Below, one piece after another: positions 25,279 to 35,300 of a stretch of DNA of 41,062 bases. Below the pieces are notes generated by a model. It did no database searches. It had not been told where the DNA came from and saw only the letters and a program-made list of their open reading frames with translations. Made by a program: the position numbers and the translations under genes. Every line of letters begins with the position of its first letter. Positions within the stretch are counted from its first letter, which is position 1. Origin of the DNA: SIG455 sp045659025 (lineage in GTDB: Bacteria; Bacillota; Clostridia; UMGS1810); NCBI GenBank assembly GCA_045659025.1, contig JAZOWA010000062.1:1-41062 (forward strand), written 5' to 3'.

Positions 25279-26622
25279 TTGAATAAAAAAATAGGCTTTA
25301 TTTCCTTGGGATGTGCCAAGAATCTCACCGATACCGAGACAATGCTTTCCATTGTGTCAAAGGGCGGATATGAGGTGGTTGCATCTCCCGAGGAGGCAGA
25401 TGTTATTGTAGTCAACACCTGTGCTTTCATAGACTCAGCCAAGGCAGAATCCATTGATGCTATTTTAGAGATGGCATCGATGAGGAAATCTCCCGACACT
25501 CTCTTGGTGGTTGCGGGATGCCTTGCCCAGAGATATGCAGAGCAGATACTAAAGGAGATGCCCGAGGTAGATATTGTCCTCGGCACCAATGACTATAACA
25601 AGATTGTATCTGTCATAGATTCGTATTATGAGCAGGGTGATAAACAGTGCATAGTAAGTGATTGCAATGCCCATATCACCGAATACATACCGAGAACGCT
25701 CACCACACCTCCGTATAGTGCATATCTTAAAATAGCGGACGGTTGCGATAATTTCTGCACCTACTGTATTATTCCTAAGCTAAGGGGCAGATATCGTAGC
25801 AGACCTGCAGAAGAGGTGCTTTCCGAAGCGCGTCTCCTTGCAGAAAAGGGTGTTAAAGAACTCATCCTGGTTGCTCAGGACACCGCATATTACGGCAGGG
25901 ATAATGGTGATGACCTCTGTGCACTTTTGAAAGCACTTTCGAGTTTAGAGGGTATTGAGTGGATTCGTCTTCAGTATTGCTATCCCGAGAATATCACAGA
26001 CTCTCTCATAGACGAGATTGCATCCAATGATAAGATAGTCAAATACATAGATATGCCCCTTCAGCATATAGATGATAATGTGCTAAGGCGTATGGGCAGA
26101 CGAAGTCGTCGTCTGGCGGTGGAGGAGCTTCTTTCCAAACTTCGCAGGGCAGTACCCGATATAGCTATAAGGACATCTATCATAGTAGGCTTTCCGGGTG
26201 AGACGGATGAGGAATTTGAAAACCTCAGGGAATTTCTTGAGGAATTCAGGCTTGACAGGGTAGGGGTGTTCACATATTCCCGAGAGGAAGACACACCCGC
26301 ATATAACTTGCCCGATCAGGTAGATGATGAGGTCAAGGAAAAACGCCTCTCAATCCTTATGGAACAACAGCAGAGGATTTCTGCCAACCTTAATGCAGAG
26401 AAAATCGGCAGAACCATTCAGGCAATAGCCGAGGGTTATGACGAGGAGAATTTCTGCTACGTAGGCAGGAGTTTTGCCGACACACCTGATGTTGACGGTA
26501 TTACTTATATATACAGCAGTGAAGAACTTAGTGCAGGAGATATTGTTAATATAAAAATTTTAGATGCTCATGAATATGATATAACCGGTGAGGTTGTATC
26601 TGTGTTAACGAAGAAAGGATGA
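25279..26622 (+). CDS. rimO: Ribosomal protein S12 methylthiotransferase RimO
   Basis: Radical-SAM enzyme with two iron-sulphur clusters that methylthiolates an aspartate of ribosomal protein S12. 447 residues from the TTG at 25279 after AGGAGA (25268-25273). The N-terminal cluster domain reads FISLGCAKNLTDTETML with NTCAF and AGCLAQRY supplying further cysteines. The radical-SAM motif is CDNFCTYC (C-x3-C-x2-C), followed by IPKLRGRYRSRP. The C-terminal TRAM domain covers about 375-447. The GCAKNLTD start and context separate it from MiaB. It overlaps pgsA by four bases. Confidence 0.95.
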   Translation: MNKKIGFISLGCAKNLTDTETMLSIVSKGGYEVVASPEEADVIVVNTCAFIDSAKAESIDAILEMASMRKSPDTLLVVAGCLAQRYAEQILKEMPEVDIVLGTNDYNKIVSVIDSYYEQGDKQCIVSDCNAHITEYIPRTLTTPPYSAYLKIADGCDNFCTYCIIPKLRGRYRSRPAEEVLSEARLLAEKGVKELILVAQDTAYYGRDNGDDLCALLKALSSLEGIEWIRLQYCYPENITDSLIDEIASNDKIVKYIDMPLQHIDDNVLRRMGRRSRRLAVEELLSKLRRAVPDIAIRTSIIVGFPGETDEEFENLREFLEEFRLDRVGVFTYSREEDTPAYNLPDQVDDEVKEKRLSILMEQQQRISANLNAEKIGRTIQAIAEGYDEENFCYVGRSFADTPDVDGITYIYSSEELSAGDIVNIKILDAHEYDITGEVVSVLTKKG

Positions 26623-27173
26623 TTGCTTTGAATACAGCTAACAAAATAACTATTTCAAGAATTTTGCTTGTACCTATATTTATGATAGTTCTGATGTTTG
26701 ATTTCAAGTACAATGATTTGATAGCATCATTGATATTTGCTATTGCCGCTGCTACCGACGGTGTTGACGGATACGTTGCCCGCAAGTACAATCAGGTAAC
26801 GGATTTCGGCAAGTTCATCGATCCTCTTGCCGATAAACTTTTGGTTGCCACAGCACTTATCTGCCTTGTGGATATGGGCAGGATAGCGGCATATATGGCG
26901 GTTGTAATCATTGCCAGAGAGTTCATCGTTACAAGCCTTCGTATAGTTGCAATCTCCAAGGGTGTGGTAATTGCCGCAGAGATGACAGGCAAGATTAAGA
27001 CGGTTATCCAGATAATTGCTACAGTATGTGCCCTTGTTTTCTATGACGAAAGATTCATGATCTTCGGTCTTTCCGCAGGTTATATTGCAATGCTTATCGC
27101 TACATTGTTCACAATTTACTCAGGTTACGTATATCTTAAGAATAACTGGAATCTTATATCTGAAAGTAAATAA
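26619..27173 (+). CDS. pgsA: CDP-diacylglycerol-glycerol-3-phosphate 3-phosphatidyltransferase
   Basis: Makes phosphatidylglycerol phosphate, the committed step to phosphatidylglycerol and cardiolipin, in the membrane. 184 residues with several hydrophobic helices. The CDP-alcohol phosphotransferase signature DG-x2-AR-x8-G-x3-D-x3-D is complete (DGYVARKYNQVTDFGKFIDP then LADK). ATG 26619 overlaps the rimO stop as ATGA; a TTG at 26628, giving MNTANKITISR, is equally plausible and closer to the family's N-terminus. Place after rimO is common in Clostridia. Confidence 0.92.
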   Translation: MIALNTANKITISRILLVPIFMIVLMFDFKYNDLIASLIFAIAAATDGVDGYVARKYNQVTDFGKFIDPLADKLLVATALICLVDMGRIAAYMAVVIIAREFIVTSLRIVAISKGVVIAAEMTGKIKTVIQIIATVCALVFYDERFMIFGLSAGYIAMLIATLFTIYSGYVYLKNNWNLISESK

Positions 27174-27185
27174 GGTGGTATTGAT

Positions 27186-28352
27186 TTGACAAAGTTTCTT
27201 ATCAGACTATTCGTTAAAAACAGTGAAAATACTAACAACCCCAAGGTGCGCGAGGCTTACGGTAAGCTCTCGGGCACTGTTGGTATTGTGGCAAATATTT
27301 TGATAGCCATATCAAAATTTATCGTGGGTATTATATATGGCTGGTCGTCGGTAATAGCCGATGCCGCCAATAATATGACGGATTCTTTAGCCTCGGTGGT
27401 TACTTTGGTGGGATTTCGTCTTTCGGGCAAGCCGGCCGATAAAGAGCACCCCTACGGTCACGAACGTATTGAATACATCAGCGCACTTTTGGTGTCTTTT
27501 ATTATTATTTTTATCGGTGTGGAACTCACCAAAAGTTCAATAGCAGAGATTCTTGCTCCCACGCCATCCTATATAGGAACACCGCTTTTTGTAGTGCTTG
27601 TTTCTACCTCGGTGGTAAAGCTGTGGATATTTTTCTTTAACCGCTATATATCAGGCAAGATTGCATCTCAGGCCATATATGCAACGGGTAGGGAATCCCT
27701 TAACGATACTATTGCAACGGGCACAGTTTTGCTGTCTGCCATTCTGTCCTCTTTTATTGAGTTCAGCCTGGATGGATACGTGGGTCTTGCGGTTGCCCTG
27801 TATATTATCTATACAGGCATAACACTTGTACGGGATACTATTAACCCGCTTCTCGGCACATTACCCTCTGCGGAGGTGGTAGATAAAATCACCTCTATTA
27901 TTGGGTCAGCCGAGGGTATCATTGGCTATCACGATCTCATTGTGCATACCTACGGACCAAACAAATACTTTTCCTCTGTGCATATAGAGGTTGATGCGGG
28001 GAGCGATTTGCTTGTCACCCACGAGATTTCCGATAATATTGAGCGGGATGTAAGGCGCCAGACGGGCATTGACCTTGTGGTGCATATAGACCCGCTTGTA
28101 AGGGATGATGAGAGGATTGCCAATGCCATTGCCATGGTATCCGATATTCTTCTTAACATTGATTCACGACTCAGCTTCCACGATTTCAGAATGGTGGAGA
28201 GGGTGAGTCACACCAACCTTCTTTTTGATATCTGTGCCCCCTATGATATGAACCTTTCGGATGACGAACTGGTCCGTGAAGTTATCGCTGAAATCCACTC
28301 TGTGAGCCGTGAATTTGAGTGCATAATTACCGTGGACAGGACAGCGGATTAA
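27186..28352 (+). CDS. Cation diffusion facilitator family transporter (possibly Mn2+)
   Basis: Proton-coupled divalent metal exporter of the CDF family. 388 residues from the TTG at 27186 after AAGGTGG (27172-27178). Six hydrophobic helices are followed by a cytoplasmic domain (about 295-388). Helix 2 carries the metal site as Asn62-x3-Asp66 (in ADAANNMTDS) and helix 5 as Glu170-x3-Asp174 (in RESLND); HPYGHERIEYI follows helix 2. Zinc CDFs usually have Asp-Asp/His-Asp here, whereas Asn-Asp in helix 2 is a mark of bacterial manganese CDFs, so Mn2+ is suggested but not proved; the Glu at 170 instead of Asp is a small deviation. Last gene of the recA series. Confidence 0.88.
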   Translation: MTKFLIRLFVKNSENTNNPKVREAYGKLSGTVGIVANILIAISKFIVGIIYGWSSVIADAANNMTDSLASVVTLVGFRLSGKPADKEHPYGHERIEYISALLVSFIIIFIGVELTKSSIAEILAPTPSYIGTPLFVVLVSTSVVKLWIFFFNRYISGKIASQAIYATGRESLNDTIATGTVLLSAILSSFIEFSLDGYVGLAVALYIIYTGITLVRDTINPLLGTLPSAEVVDKITSIIGSAEGIIGYHDLIVHTYGPNKYFSSVHIEVDAGSDLLVTHEISDNIERDVRRQTGIDLVVHIDPLVRDDERIANAIAMVSDILLNIDSRLSFHDFRMVERVSHTNLLFDICAPYDMNLSDDELVREVIAEIHSVSREFECIITVDRTAD

Positions 28353-28400
28353 AAGTTGAAAAATGGACTATCAAATCAATAATTGACAAACGCAAAATAA

Positions 28401-28429
28401 TTGACTTTTAATGTGTAAAATATTATAAT
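28401..28429 (+). promoter_or_regulatory. Promoter of the first M14 gene
   Basis: TTGACT (28401-28406), 17 bases, TATAAT (28424-28429). A ten-base direct repeat AATAATTGAC occurs at 28378-28387 and 28396-28405 (period 18), the second copy covering the -35. Leader about 36 bases. Confidence 0.8.
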
Positions 28430-28471
28430 ATTGTGGTATGTTTTTCAAACTAAGGAAAAGGAGTGTTTCGT

Positions 28472-31400
28472 ATGAGAAAACTTACTCGTTTGATCAGCGC
28501 ATTGACGATTGTGTGTATGCTTTTCACACTTTTGACATTCAATGTATCCGCTGCAGACGACACATTTACACTTACTGTTACCGTGCCCGCAAAATATGCA
28601 TCTGGTACAGTTTCACTTTATGTAGGAGGTGTTGCCCATAATGGTACTTCCGGTACTTTGACTGCCGCAACATCCGAGAAGACCCTTGCCGACGGAAGCA
28701 AGCTTTACACCTATGAAGGCATCTCTTCCGCAAGGACAATGTACCTTTCTACAAAAGCAAACGGCATTACAAAGAAAAGGACATACTATTTCGGTGATAT
28801 CCCCAATGTAATCGGTTCTACCCAGAACGTTGTGGGTGAGTTTTATGATAATCCAGGTTCTACCGCATGGCGTACTTCACAGGTTATTACATATACTCAT
28901 GCTATGAATGATTATATGCAGGTTCCCAATACCAAGATTGCTCAGGACATCTATAACAAGTACGTTGCAGATACACCGTACTTCCAGCGCATACTCACCA
29001 ATCCCTTGCAGATGAGTAAGCAGTCCGAGAGAATCCCATACATCAAGGGTATGGACGAAGCAGACGATAATCTGTATTTCTTTGAGAATATCCAGCGATC
29101 ATATGGTAGTGCAAGCTATTATATGAATCTCGTTGTATTTACTAAGTCCGATATCCCCGCAGGTGCTACAATGGATGAGGTTGCCGAGATTGTAAAAGCA
29201 AACGGCAAGCCCACCATCCTTTATAAAGGTCAGATCCATGGTAATGAGCAGGCTCCCGGTGAGGCTACTCTTGCTATGGTTAAGGCTCTTGACAGCGATT
29301 ACGGCGAGGAAATTCTCAACAAAGTAAACGTCCTTATAATTCCCCGTGTATCAGCATATGGTGCATACGGCTTTGACCGTGATATATCTTCACCCAACGG
29401 CGCTGTTAACCCCAACAGAGACTGTATGAGAAGTATCACCAGCGAGATGACAGGTACACATAAAGTATTCTATAAATTTATGCCTGAAATCGTTATGGAT
29501 GCTCATGAATACACTCCCCACACATCAGCAACTGCTGTTGTACGTAGCTTCCCCGATATCAGCTATGCGGTTGGTACTACTTTGAACACCACCAAAGAAA
29601 TGGCTGATCTTGGTAAGGATTTCGTTATAGAGGTGAGAGACAGAGCAATTGACGCAGGTCTCTTCCCCTATATTTATGACGATACTATTTCCGACAAAGC
29701 AAAGGTTAGATACTCTGCTTATAAGACGGTTTATAACCATCCCTTCTTCTCACAGCTTGGTTGTGTATCCTTCCTTATCGAATCCCCCGGCGGATGCGGT
29801 CCCTGTACAGGTGAGGACTGGATTGAACGTCGTGTTACCAGCCACTTTGTTGCAGCAAAGGCAATCTTTGACTACGCAGCAGCTAATGCAACTAAACTCA
29901 AATCAAGTGTAAAAGCAGCCCGTGATAAGATTATTGCTGATGGCGCAACTTTTGATGAAGACGATATGTTCGTTCTTCAGCACGATACAAACAATGCCGA
30001 GGGCACAGAGATTGAGTTTGAGAGACTTTTCTATGATATCCGTGTAGGTAAAGTTTCTGAGGCAGACAGCTATACTACTAAGCTTTATCCTAATGACAAA
30101 GCAGCTCGTAGCCGTACCCGTGCTACTGCATACTTCATTCCCAAAGCAGGAGACTGGCTTAAGAAGGATACTCTCGCCAGCGTATCAAATGAGTATAAGA
30201 AACTCCAGTATGAGAGAGCACTTGAAACTCTTGACAAACACTCCGTTAAATATTATGAACTCCCCGCAGGCACATCTGTTGTAGCAAGACAGTATAAAGG
30301 AACAGTTAAGGATGCAACCCTCCTTCCCGAAAAGGTTATAACTTTTGAGAATGGCGGATATGTGGTTCCCATGAATCAGGTTGCAGGTAACGTTATCGGT
30401 GGCTTGTTTGAACCCGACGTTACTGATAACTCAGGCGATCCTGGTACATTTATGCAGCAGAAACTCTACAGTGCAGCAGAAGACGGCACTTTGCCCGTTT
30501 ACAGATACGAGCGTGATCTCAACACTACTGATTTGACCTACGGTGGTGTAACCACTGTTTCAAGCAACGCTCCTGAAAACCTCGTTGCAGTTCATAAGAC
30601 TACGGTTGATGGTAATGGTTCTATCACAGGCCTTGACCATACCAAATTTTATGAATATGCTACTGCAGGGGAAACGGCATACACCATTGTAAGAGAAGGC
30701 GCTACTAAGATTTCCAATCTTAAACCCGATACATACTATGTTCGTCATCGCTATGCAGATGGATCATTCGGCGCAGACGTTGCAATCACTATTGAGGATC
30801 AGTACACCGGTGCTATTTTAGAAGTATATAACGCAGATCTTTATAATACCTATGCAATGGCAGGTTCCAAAGTACTCTTCAAAGCGCTCTCCAATGCTGA
30901 GTACTATAGAAACGGTACAGCTCTTACAAATGTCACAGCAGGTCCTGCTGCAGGCACTGTTGCTCTTCCCGTTGTGGCAGGTAGCAACTCCTTCTATGCA
31001 GTTATAGATGGTGAGAGAACAAACATTGTAAACATCTATGGTGCTACAATGGGTGACCCCACGATTTATAAGAATCTCTTTACAGGCGGAACAGCCTACG
31101 GTAATAAGTTCGGTTGGAAAAAGGTTACAGATGACGGAAGCAACCCCACCTTATTTGATGGTGTTCATACCGATATCCGTCAGCAGGGTTCAGCGAGAAC
31201 ATATCATTCAGTTTCAAGTGTTGACGGCAAATACGAGCAGGCACTTATCAAATTCGGCTTCTATGTGGATGACACCTTGGCAGAGGATAGTAAACTCGTT
31301 ACTTTCTGCCCCAACAACAGAAACTCTTATTATGTAAGACCTGAGATCAATACTGATATGACTCTTGATATTGTTTCTTCTTCCTTGGGTACATTCAGCA

Positions 31401-32206
31401 CAGGCATCACCCTGGAGAAGGATAAATGGTATTCAATGGAGCTTTACTATGATATCAATGTTAACGGCAGAGGTTTGAGACAACTCTCTGTATACCTTGA
31501 CGGTATGCTCGTAGCTTCAGGTATAGAGGCAGGTTCCACCACAGGTGCACTTTATATCTATACACCCAACGTAGATTCCAACTTGTATTTCTCATCTGCT
31601 TCAATTTCTACTGTAGAGACCACAGCAAACCCTGCATACAACCTCAGCGGTACTATTGCATACGATCCCACACTCACCATTGAGCAGGGCGAGACTGCAA
31701 ACACAGTTAAGGTTACAGGTACAGAGCTCAACGGCCTTGAGAATCTTGGCGTTCGTCTCTTTGTAGATGGCGAGATGCTTGACGCTTCCGTTGCTACAGA
31801 TGGCACACCCACAGCCATTGAGTTGATAGGATATGGTGTGTATGATGATGCCAAGGTATATGCGGCTGTAGTGGATGACTTCGGTAATATTGTCAATGGT
31901 CTTTTTGGCCCATTGCAGACAGAGACTATCGTAATGGATATCACCACCACCGCACCTGTTGCTCCCAGCATATTCAGTGGATCAATCGCATCAGGTAAGG
32001 TTAAGGTTATGAGAAGCGAGTTCCCCGAGGCATATAAGACAGCTACTGCTCAGGTTATCGAGATTAAGGCTGATGGCACATTGGTTGCCACAGAATTTGG
32101 TAGCAATGAAACCACTAAAGAGGTTCCTGTTACCACCACATCCAGAAAGGTATTCCTCTGGATACTCAGCAAACTTTATCCTCTCTGTGAGGCAATTGTA
32201 GAATAA
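28472..32206 (+). CDS. Secreted multidomain M14-type zinc carboxypeptidase (paralogue 1)
   Basis: Predicted extracellular metallopeptidase. 1244 residues from ATG 28472 after AAAGGAG (28457-28463). Signal peptide 1 to about 28 (MRKL, hydrophobic core, cleavage near VSA-ADD). A beta-rich domain follows to about 130. The peptidase domain carries His256 and Glu259 (GQIHGNEQAPGE), the NPNRDC arginine, His345 (MDAHEYT) and the catalytic Glu437 (FLIESPGGCG), so it looks active. About 700-1157 is one module: a fibronectin-like repeat (LVAVHKTTVDG), a YAMAGSKV segment, a concanavalin-like domain with KFGWKKVTDDGSNPTLFDG, and an Ig-like domain. The C-terminus reads KVFLWILSKLYPLCEAIVE. No LPXTG, S-layer or dockerin signal is seen. 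Substrate (peptide, cell wall or modified side chain) is unknown. It has a strong paralogue directly downstream. Confidence 0.85.
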   Translation: MRKLTRLISALTIVCMLFTLLTFNVSAADDTFTLTVTVPAKYASGTVSLYVGGVAHNGTSGTLTAATSEKTLADGSKLYTYEGISSARTMYLSTKANGITKKRTYYFGDIPNVIGSTQNVVGEFYDNPGSTAWRTSQVITYTHAMNDYMQVPNTKIAQDIYNKYVADTPYFQRILTNPLQMSKQSERIPYIKGMDEADDNLYFFENIQRSYGSASYYMNLVVFTKSDIPAGATMDEVAEIVKANGKPTILYKGQIHGNEQAPGEATLAMVKALDSDYGEEILNKVNVLIIPRVSAYGAYGFDRDISSPNGAVNPNRDCMRSITSEMTGTHKVFYKFMPEIVMDAHEYTPHTSATAVVRSFPDISYAVGTTLNTTKEMADLGKDFVIEVRDRAIDAGLFPYIYDDTISDKAKVRYSAYKTVYNHPFFSQLGCVSFLIESPGGCGPCTGEDWIERRVTSHFVAAKAIFDYAAANATKLKSSVKAARDKIIADGATFDEDDMFVLQHDTNNAEGTEIEFERLFYDIRVGKVSEADSYTTKLYPNDKAARSRTRATAYFIPKAGDWLKKDTLASVSNEYKKLQYERALETLDKHSVKYYELPAGTSVVARQYKGTVKDATLLPEKVITFENGGYVVPMNQVAGNVIGGLFEPDVTDNSGDPGTFMQQKLYSAAEDGTLPVYRYERDLNTTDLTYGGVTTVSSNAPENLVAVHKTTVDGNGSITGLDHTKFYEYATAGETAYTIVREGATKISNLKPDTYYVRHRYADGSFGADVAITIEDQYTGAILEVYNADLYNTYAMAGSKVLFKALSNAEYYRNGTALTNVTAGPAAGTVALPVVAGSNSFYAVIDGERTNIVNIYGATMGDPTIYKNLFTGGTAYGNKFGWKKVTDDGSNPTLFDGVHTDIRQQGSARTYHSVSSVDGKYEQALIKFGFYVDDTLAEDSKLVTFCPNNRNSYYVRPEINTDMTLDIVSSSLGTFSTGITLEKDKWYSMELYYDINVNGRGLRQLSVYLDGMLVASGIEAGSTTGALYIYTPNVDSNLYFSSASISTVETTANPAYNLSGTIAYDPTLTIEQGETANTVKVTGTELNGLENLGVRLFVDGEMLDASVATDGTPTAIELIGYGVYDDAKVYAAVVDDFGNIVNGLFGPLQTETIVMDITTTAPVAPSIFSGSIASGKVKVMRSEFPEAYKTATAQVIEIKADGTLVATEFGSNETTKEVPVTTTSRKVFLWILSKLYPLCEAIVE

Positions 32207-32220
32207 TAAGGTTTAATATG

Positions 32221-32258
32221 AATCACCCGCAGTACAACGTTACTGCGGGTGATTTTTT
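32221..32258 (+). terminator. Terminator of the first M14 gene
   Basis: Stem AATCACCCGCAGT (32221-32233) with ACTGCGGGTGATT (32242-32254), 8-base loop, followed by a run of T's to 32258. Confidence 0.9.
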
Positions 32259-32281
32259 ATCGTTCTTCGGGTTGAAATTCG

Positions 32282-32310
32282 TTGACAAATCCTGTATAAA
32301 ACAGTATAAT
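32282..32310 (+). promoter_or_regulatory. Promoter of the second M14 gene
   Basis: Perfect TTGACA (32282-32287), 17 bases, perfect TATAAT (32305-32310). With the terminator just upstream it makes the second paralogue an independent unit. Confidence 0.87.
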
Positions 32311-32350
32311 ATTATATATGTTTTTTATATTGGAAAAGGAGCACTTTTTT

Positions 32351-35300
32351 ATGAAACAATTTAATCGTTTAATCAGCACAGTGCTTGTAGTGTGTATGCT
32401 TTTCACACTTTTTACATTCACTGCCTCCGCTGCAGACGAAACATTTACACTTGCGGTTACCGTACCTGCAGAATATGCTTCAGGTACAGTTTCACTTTAT
32501 GTAGGAGGTGTTTCTTATTCTTCTGCGTCAGGCACCCTGACTGAGCCTGCTTCCACTTCTGATTTGTCAGACGGTGGAAAGCTCTATACATACGAGGGTA
32601 TTTCCGTAGAGAGAACGATGCATCTTACTACAAAAGCCAACGGCATTACTAAGAAGAGGACCTATTATTTTGGCAATATTGAAAATGTTGCAGGCTCTAC
32701 CCAGAATGTTGTGGCAGAATTTTATGACAAGCCCGCTATAAGTGGATGGCATGCCTCACAGGTCCTTACATATACTCATGCAATGAATGATTATATGCAG
32801 GTTCCCAAGGGTACGTTTGCCGAGGAAGCATTTAATAAATATGTTTCAAAGACACCGTTTTTTGATCCCAACCGAGTAGACCATCACCCCCTCACGATGA
32901 CTACCCAGGCCGAGAGAATCAACTTTATCAAGAGCATTGATGATGCAGATGATAATTTGTATTTCTTTGAGAATATTCAGCGTTCATATAAGAGCCCTGA
33001 CTACTATATGAATCTTGTGGTGTTTACACAGTCCGACATCCCTGCAGGTGCCACAATGGATGATGTTGCCGAGATAGTAAAGGCAAATGGCAAACCCACC
33101 ATTCTCTACAAAGGCCAGATTCACGGTAATGAACGTGCTCCCGGTGAGGCTACTCTTGCTATGGTCAAAGCCCTTGATACTGAGTATGGTGAGGGAATCC
33201 TTGACAAGGTAAATATCCTTGTAATTCCCCGTGTAGGTGTATATACTGCATACACATATTCCCGTGAAGTTGCCTCTCTTGATGGTACAGTCAATCCCAA
33301 CAGAGACTGTATGCAGGTTATCACCAATGAGATGAGAGGTACTTACAAGGTATTCCATAAGTTCATGCCTGAGATAGTTATTGATGCTCACGAATACACC
33401 TCTTTCAAATCAGGTACAGCTATAGAGGCCAGCTTCGCTGACATCAGTTATGCTGTAGGTGCTACTTTGAATACCTCTGCGGAAATTGCAGCATTGAGCA
33501 AAGACTTTGTTGTAGAGGTTAGAGATAAGGCGGTTGAATCAAAGCTCTTCCCCTATATTTATGATGATGTTGAGTCTGCAGAAAACGCCAGATACTCAGC
33601 GTACAAGACAGTTTATAACCATCCCTTTTATACACAGTTTGGTTGTGTATCCTTCCTGGTTGAATCCCCCGGCGGATGCGCAAATGAATCCGGTGATGAC
33701 TGGCTTGAACGTCGTATCACCAGCCATTTTGTTGCTGCTGATGCAATCTTCAAATATGCTGCAGCGAATGACACCAGACTCAAATCTACTGTTAAATCTG
33801 CCCGTGATAAGATAATCTCCGATGGTGCTACTTTCAACGAAGACGATAAGTTCGTTTTGAGACATGGCTCAAACAAGGCAGCGGACACAGCAATAGAGTA
33901 TTACAGACAGTTCTATGATATCCGCACAGGTACAGTATCCCAGTCAAAGAGCAAGACTTTGAAGCTTTACCCCAATGATAAAGCGACTCGCAGCCGTACC
34001 CGTGCTACTGCATACTTTATTCCCAAATCAGGCGACTGGATGGAAAAGGATAAGCTTGCTTCCGTGAAGGCCGCAGATAAGAAGCTTCAGTATGAGAGAG
34101 CGTTGGAAACTCTTGATCATCATGGCGCTAAATATTATGAGATTCCTGCAGGCGCGTCTTTCATGGCAAGACAGTATTCCGGTAGTGCTACTGATGCAAC
34201 GCTTCTTCTTGAAGAAGTTGTGACCTTTGAGAACGGCGGATATGTAGTTCCTATGAATCAGGTGGCAGGTAACGTTATCGGTGGATTGTTCGAGCCCGAC
34301 GTTACTGATAACTCGGGTAACCCCGGTACATTTATGCAGCAGGGTCTCTATGGAACATCCGAAGACGGCACATTGCCCGTTTACAGATACGAACGCGACC
34401 TCAGCACTACTGATTTGACTTATGGCGGTGTAACACTTCTTACTACAGTTGAATACCCCACAAGCCTTACGGCAGTACACAAGACTACAGTTGATGGCTA
34501 TGGTGCAATTGAAGGCCTTAGAACAGACAGACTTTACGAATACGTTCCCGCAGGTGGCTCTGCATATATACCTGTGAGAGCCAATTCAACCCGTATTTCC
34601 CATCTTGCACCTGGCAAATACTATGTTCGTTATCGCTATGCAGATGGCACTTTCAGTTCACCTGTTGCAATCACGATTGAGGATAACTACACAGGTTCCC
34701 GATTTGAATTCTACAATGCCGATGCTTTTGGTACGAAATCCTATGCCATGGCAGGATCGAAAGTATTGCTGACCGCTATTGCAGGTGCAACATATTACAG
34801 AAATGGTGAAGAAATCACCGATTATGAGCTCAAATCCGATATCGGTGCCGTAGCACTTACTGTTAATGCAGGACTTAATAACTTCTCTGCGTCAGGTGAT
34901 GGAGTAGAGTATGGTACTGTTTCTGTTTACGGTGCTTCTATCGAAAGATATTCTACCTCCGTTTCCGGTGTTGGTATGCACACTTCTGTTGATTCTACTG
35001 CGGTTAAATACACCACGGCTTCTCCCAATGCAAATGTAAGCGGATTGATTGATGATAACCATACGGTTGCATATCAGGCAGCAGAAGGAAATATCACTGA
35101 AAATATTAAAGTGGATGCCACCACCACATATCCTCAGCTTCAGCAGGCGCTGGGCTTCTATATTGATGGAAAGCTCACCTCAGACTTCCGTCCCATTGCC
35201 CTTACTGCAGATAGCGGTAAAAAATGCCGTTTCACACCTGTTATCAAGGCGGGCGGACGCTTGTATGTGGATACTCTTGGTTCGGGCGAGATTGATACAG

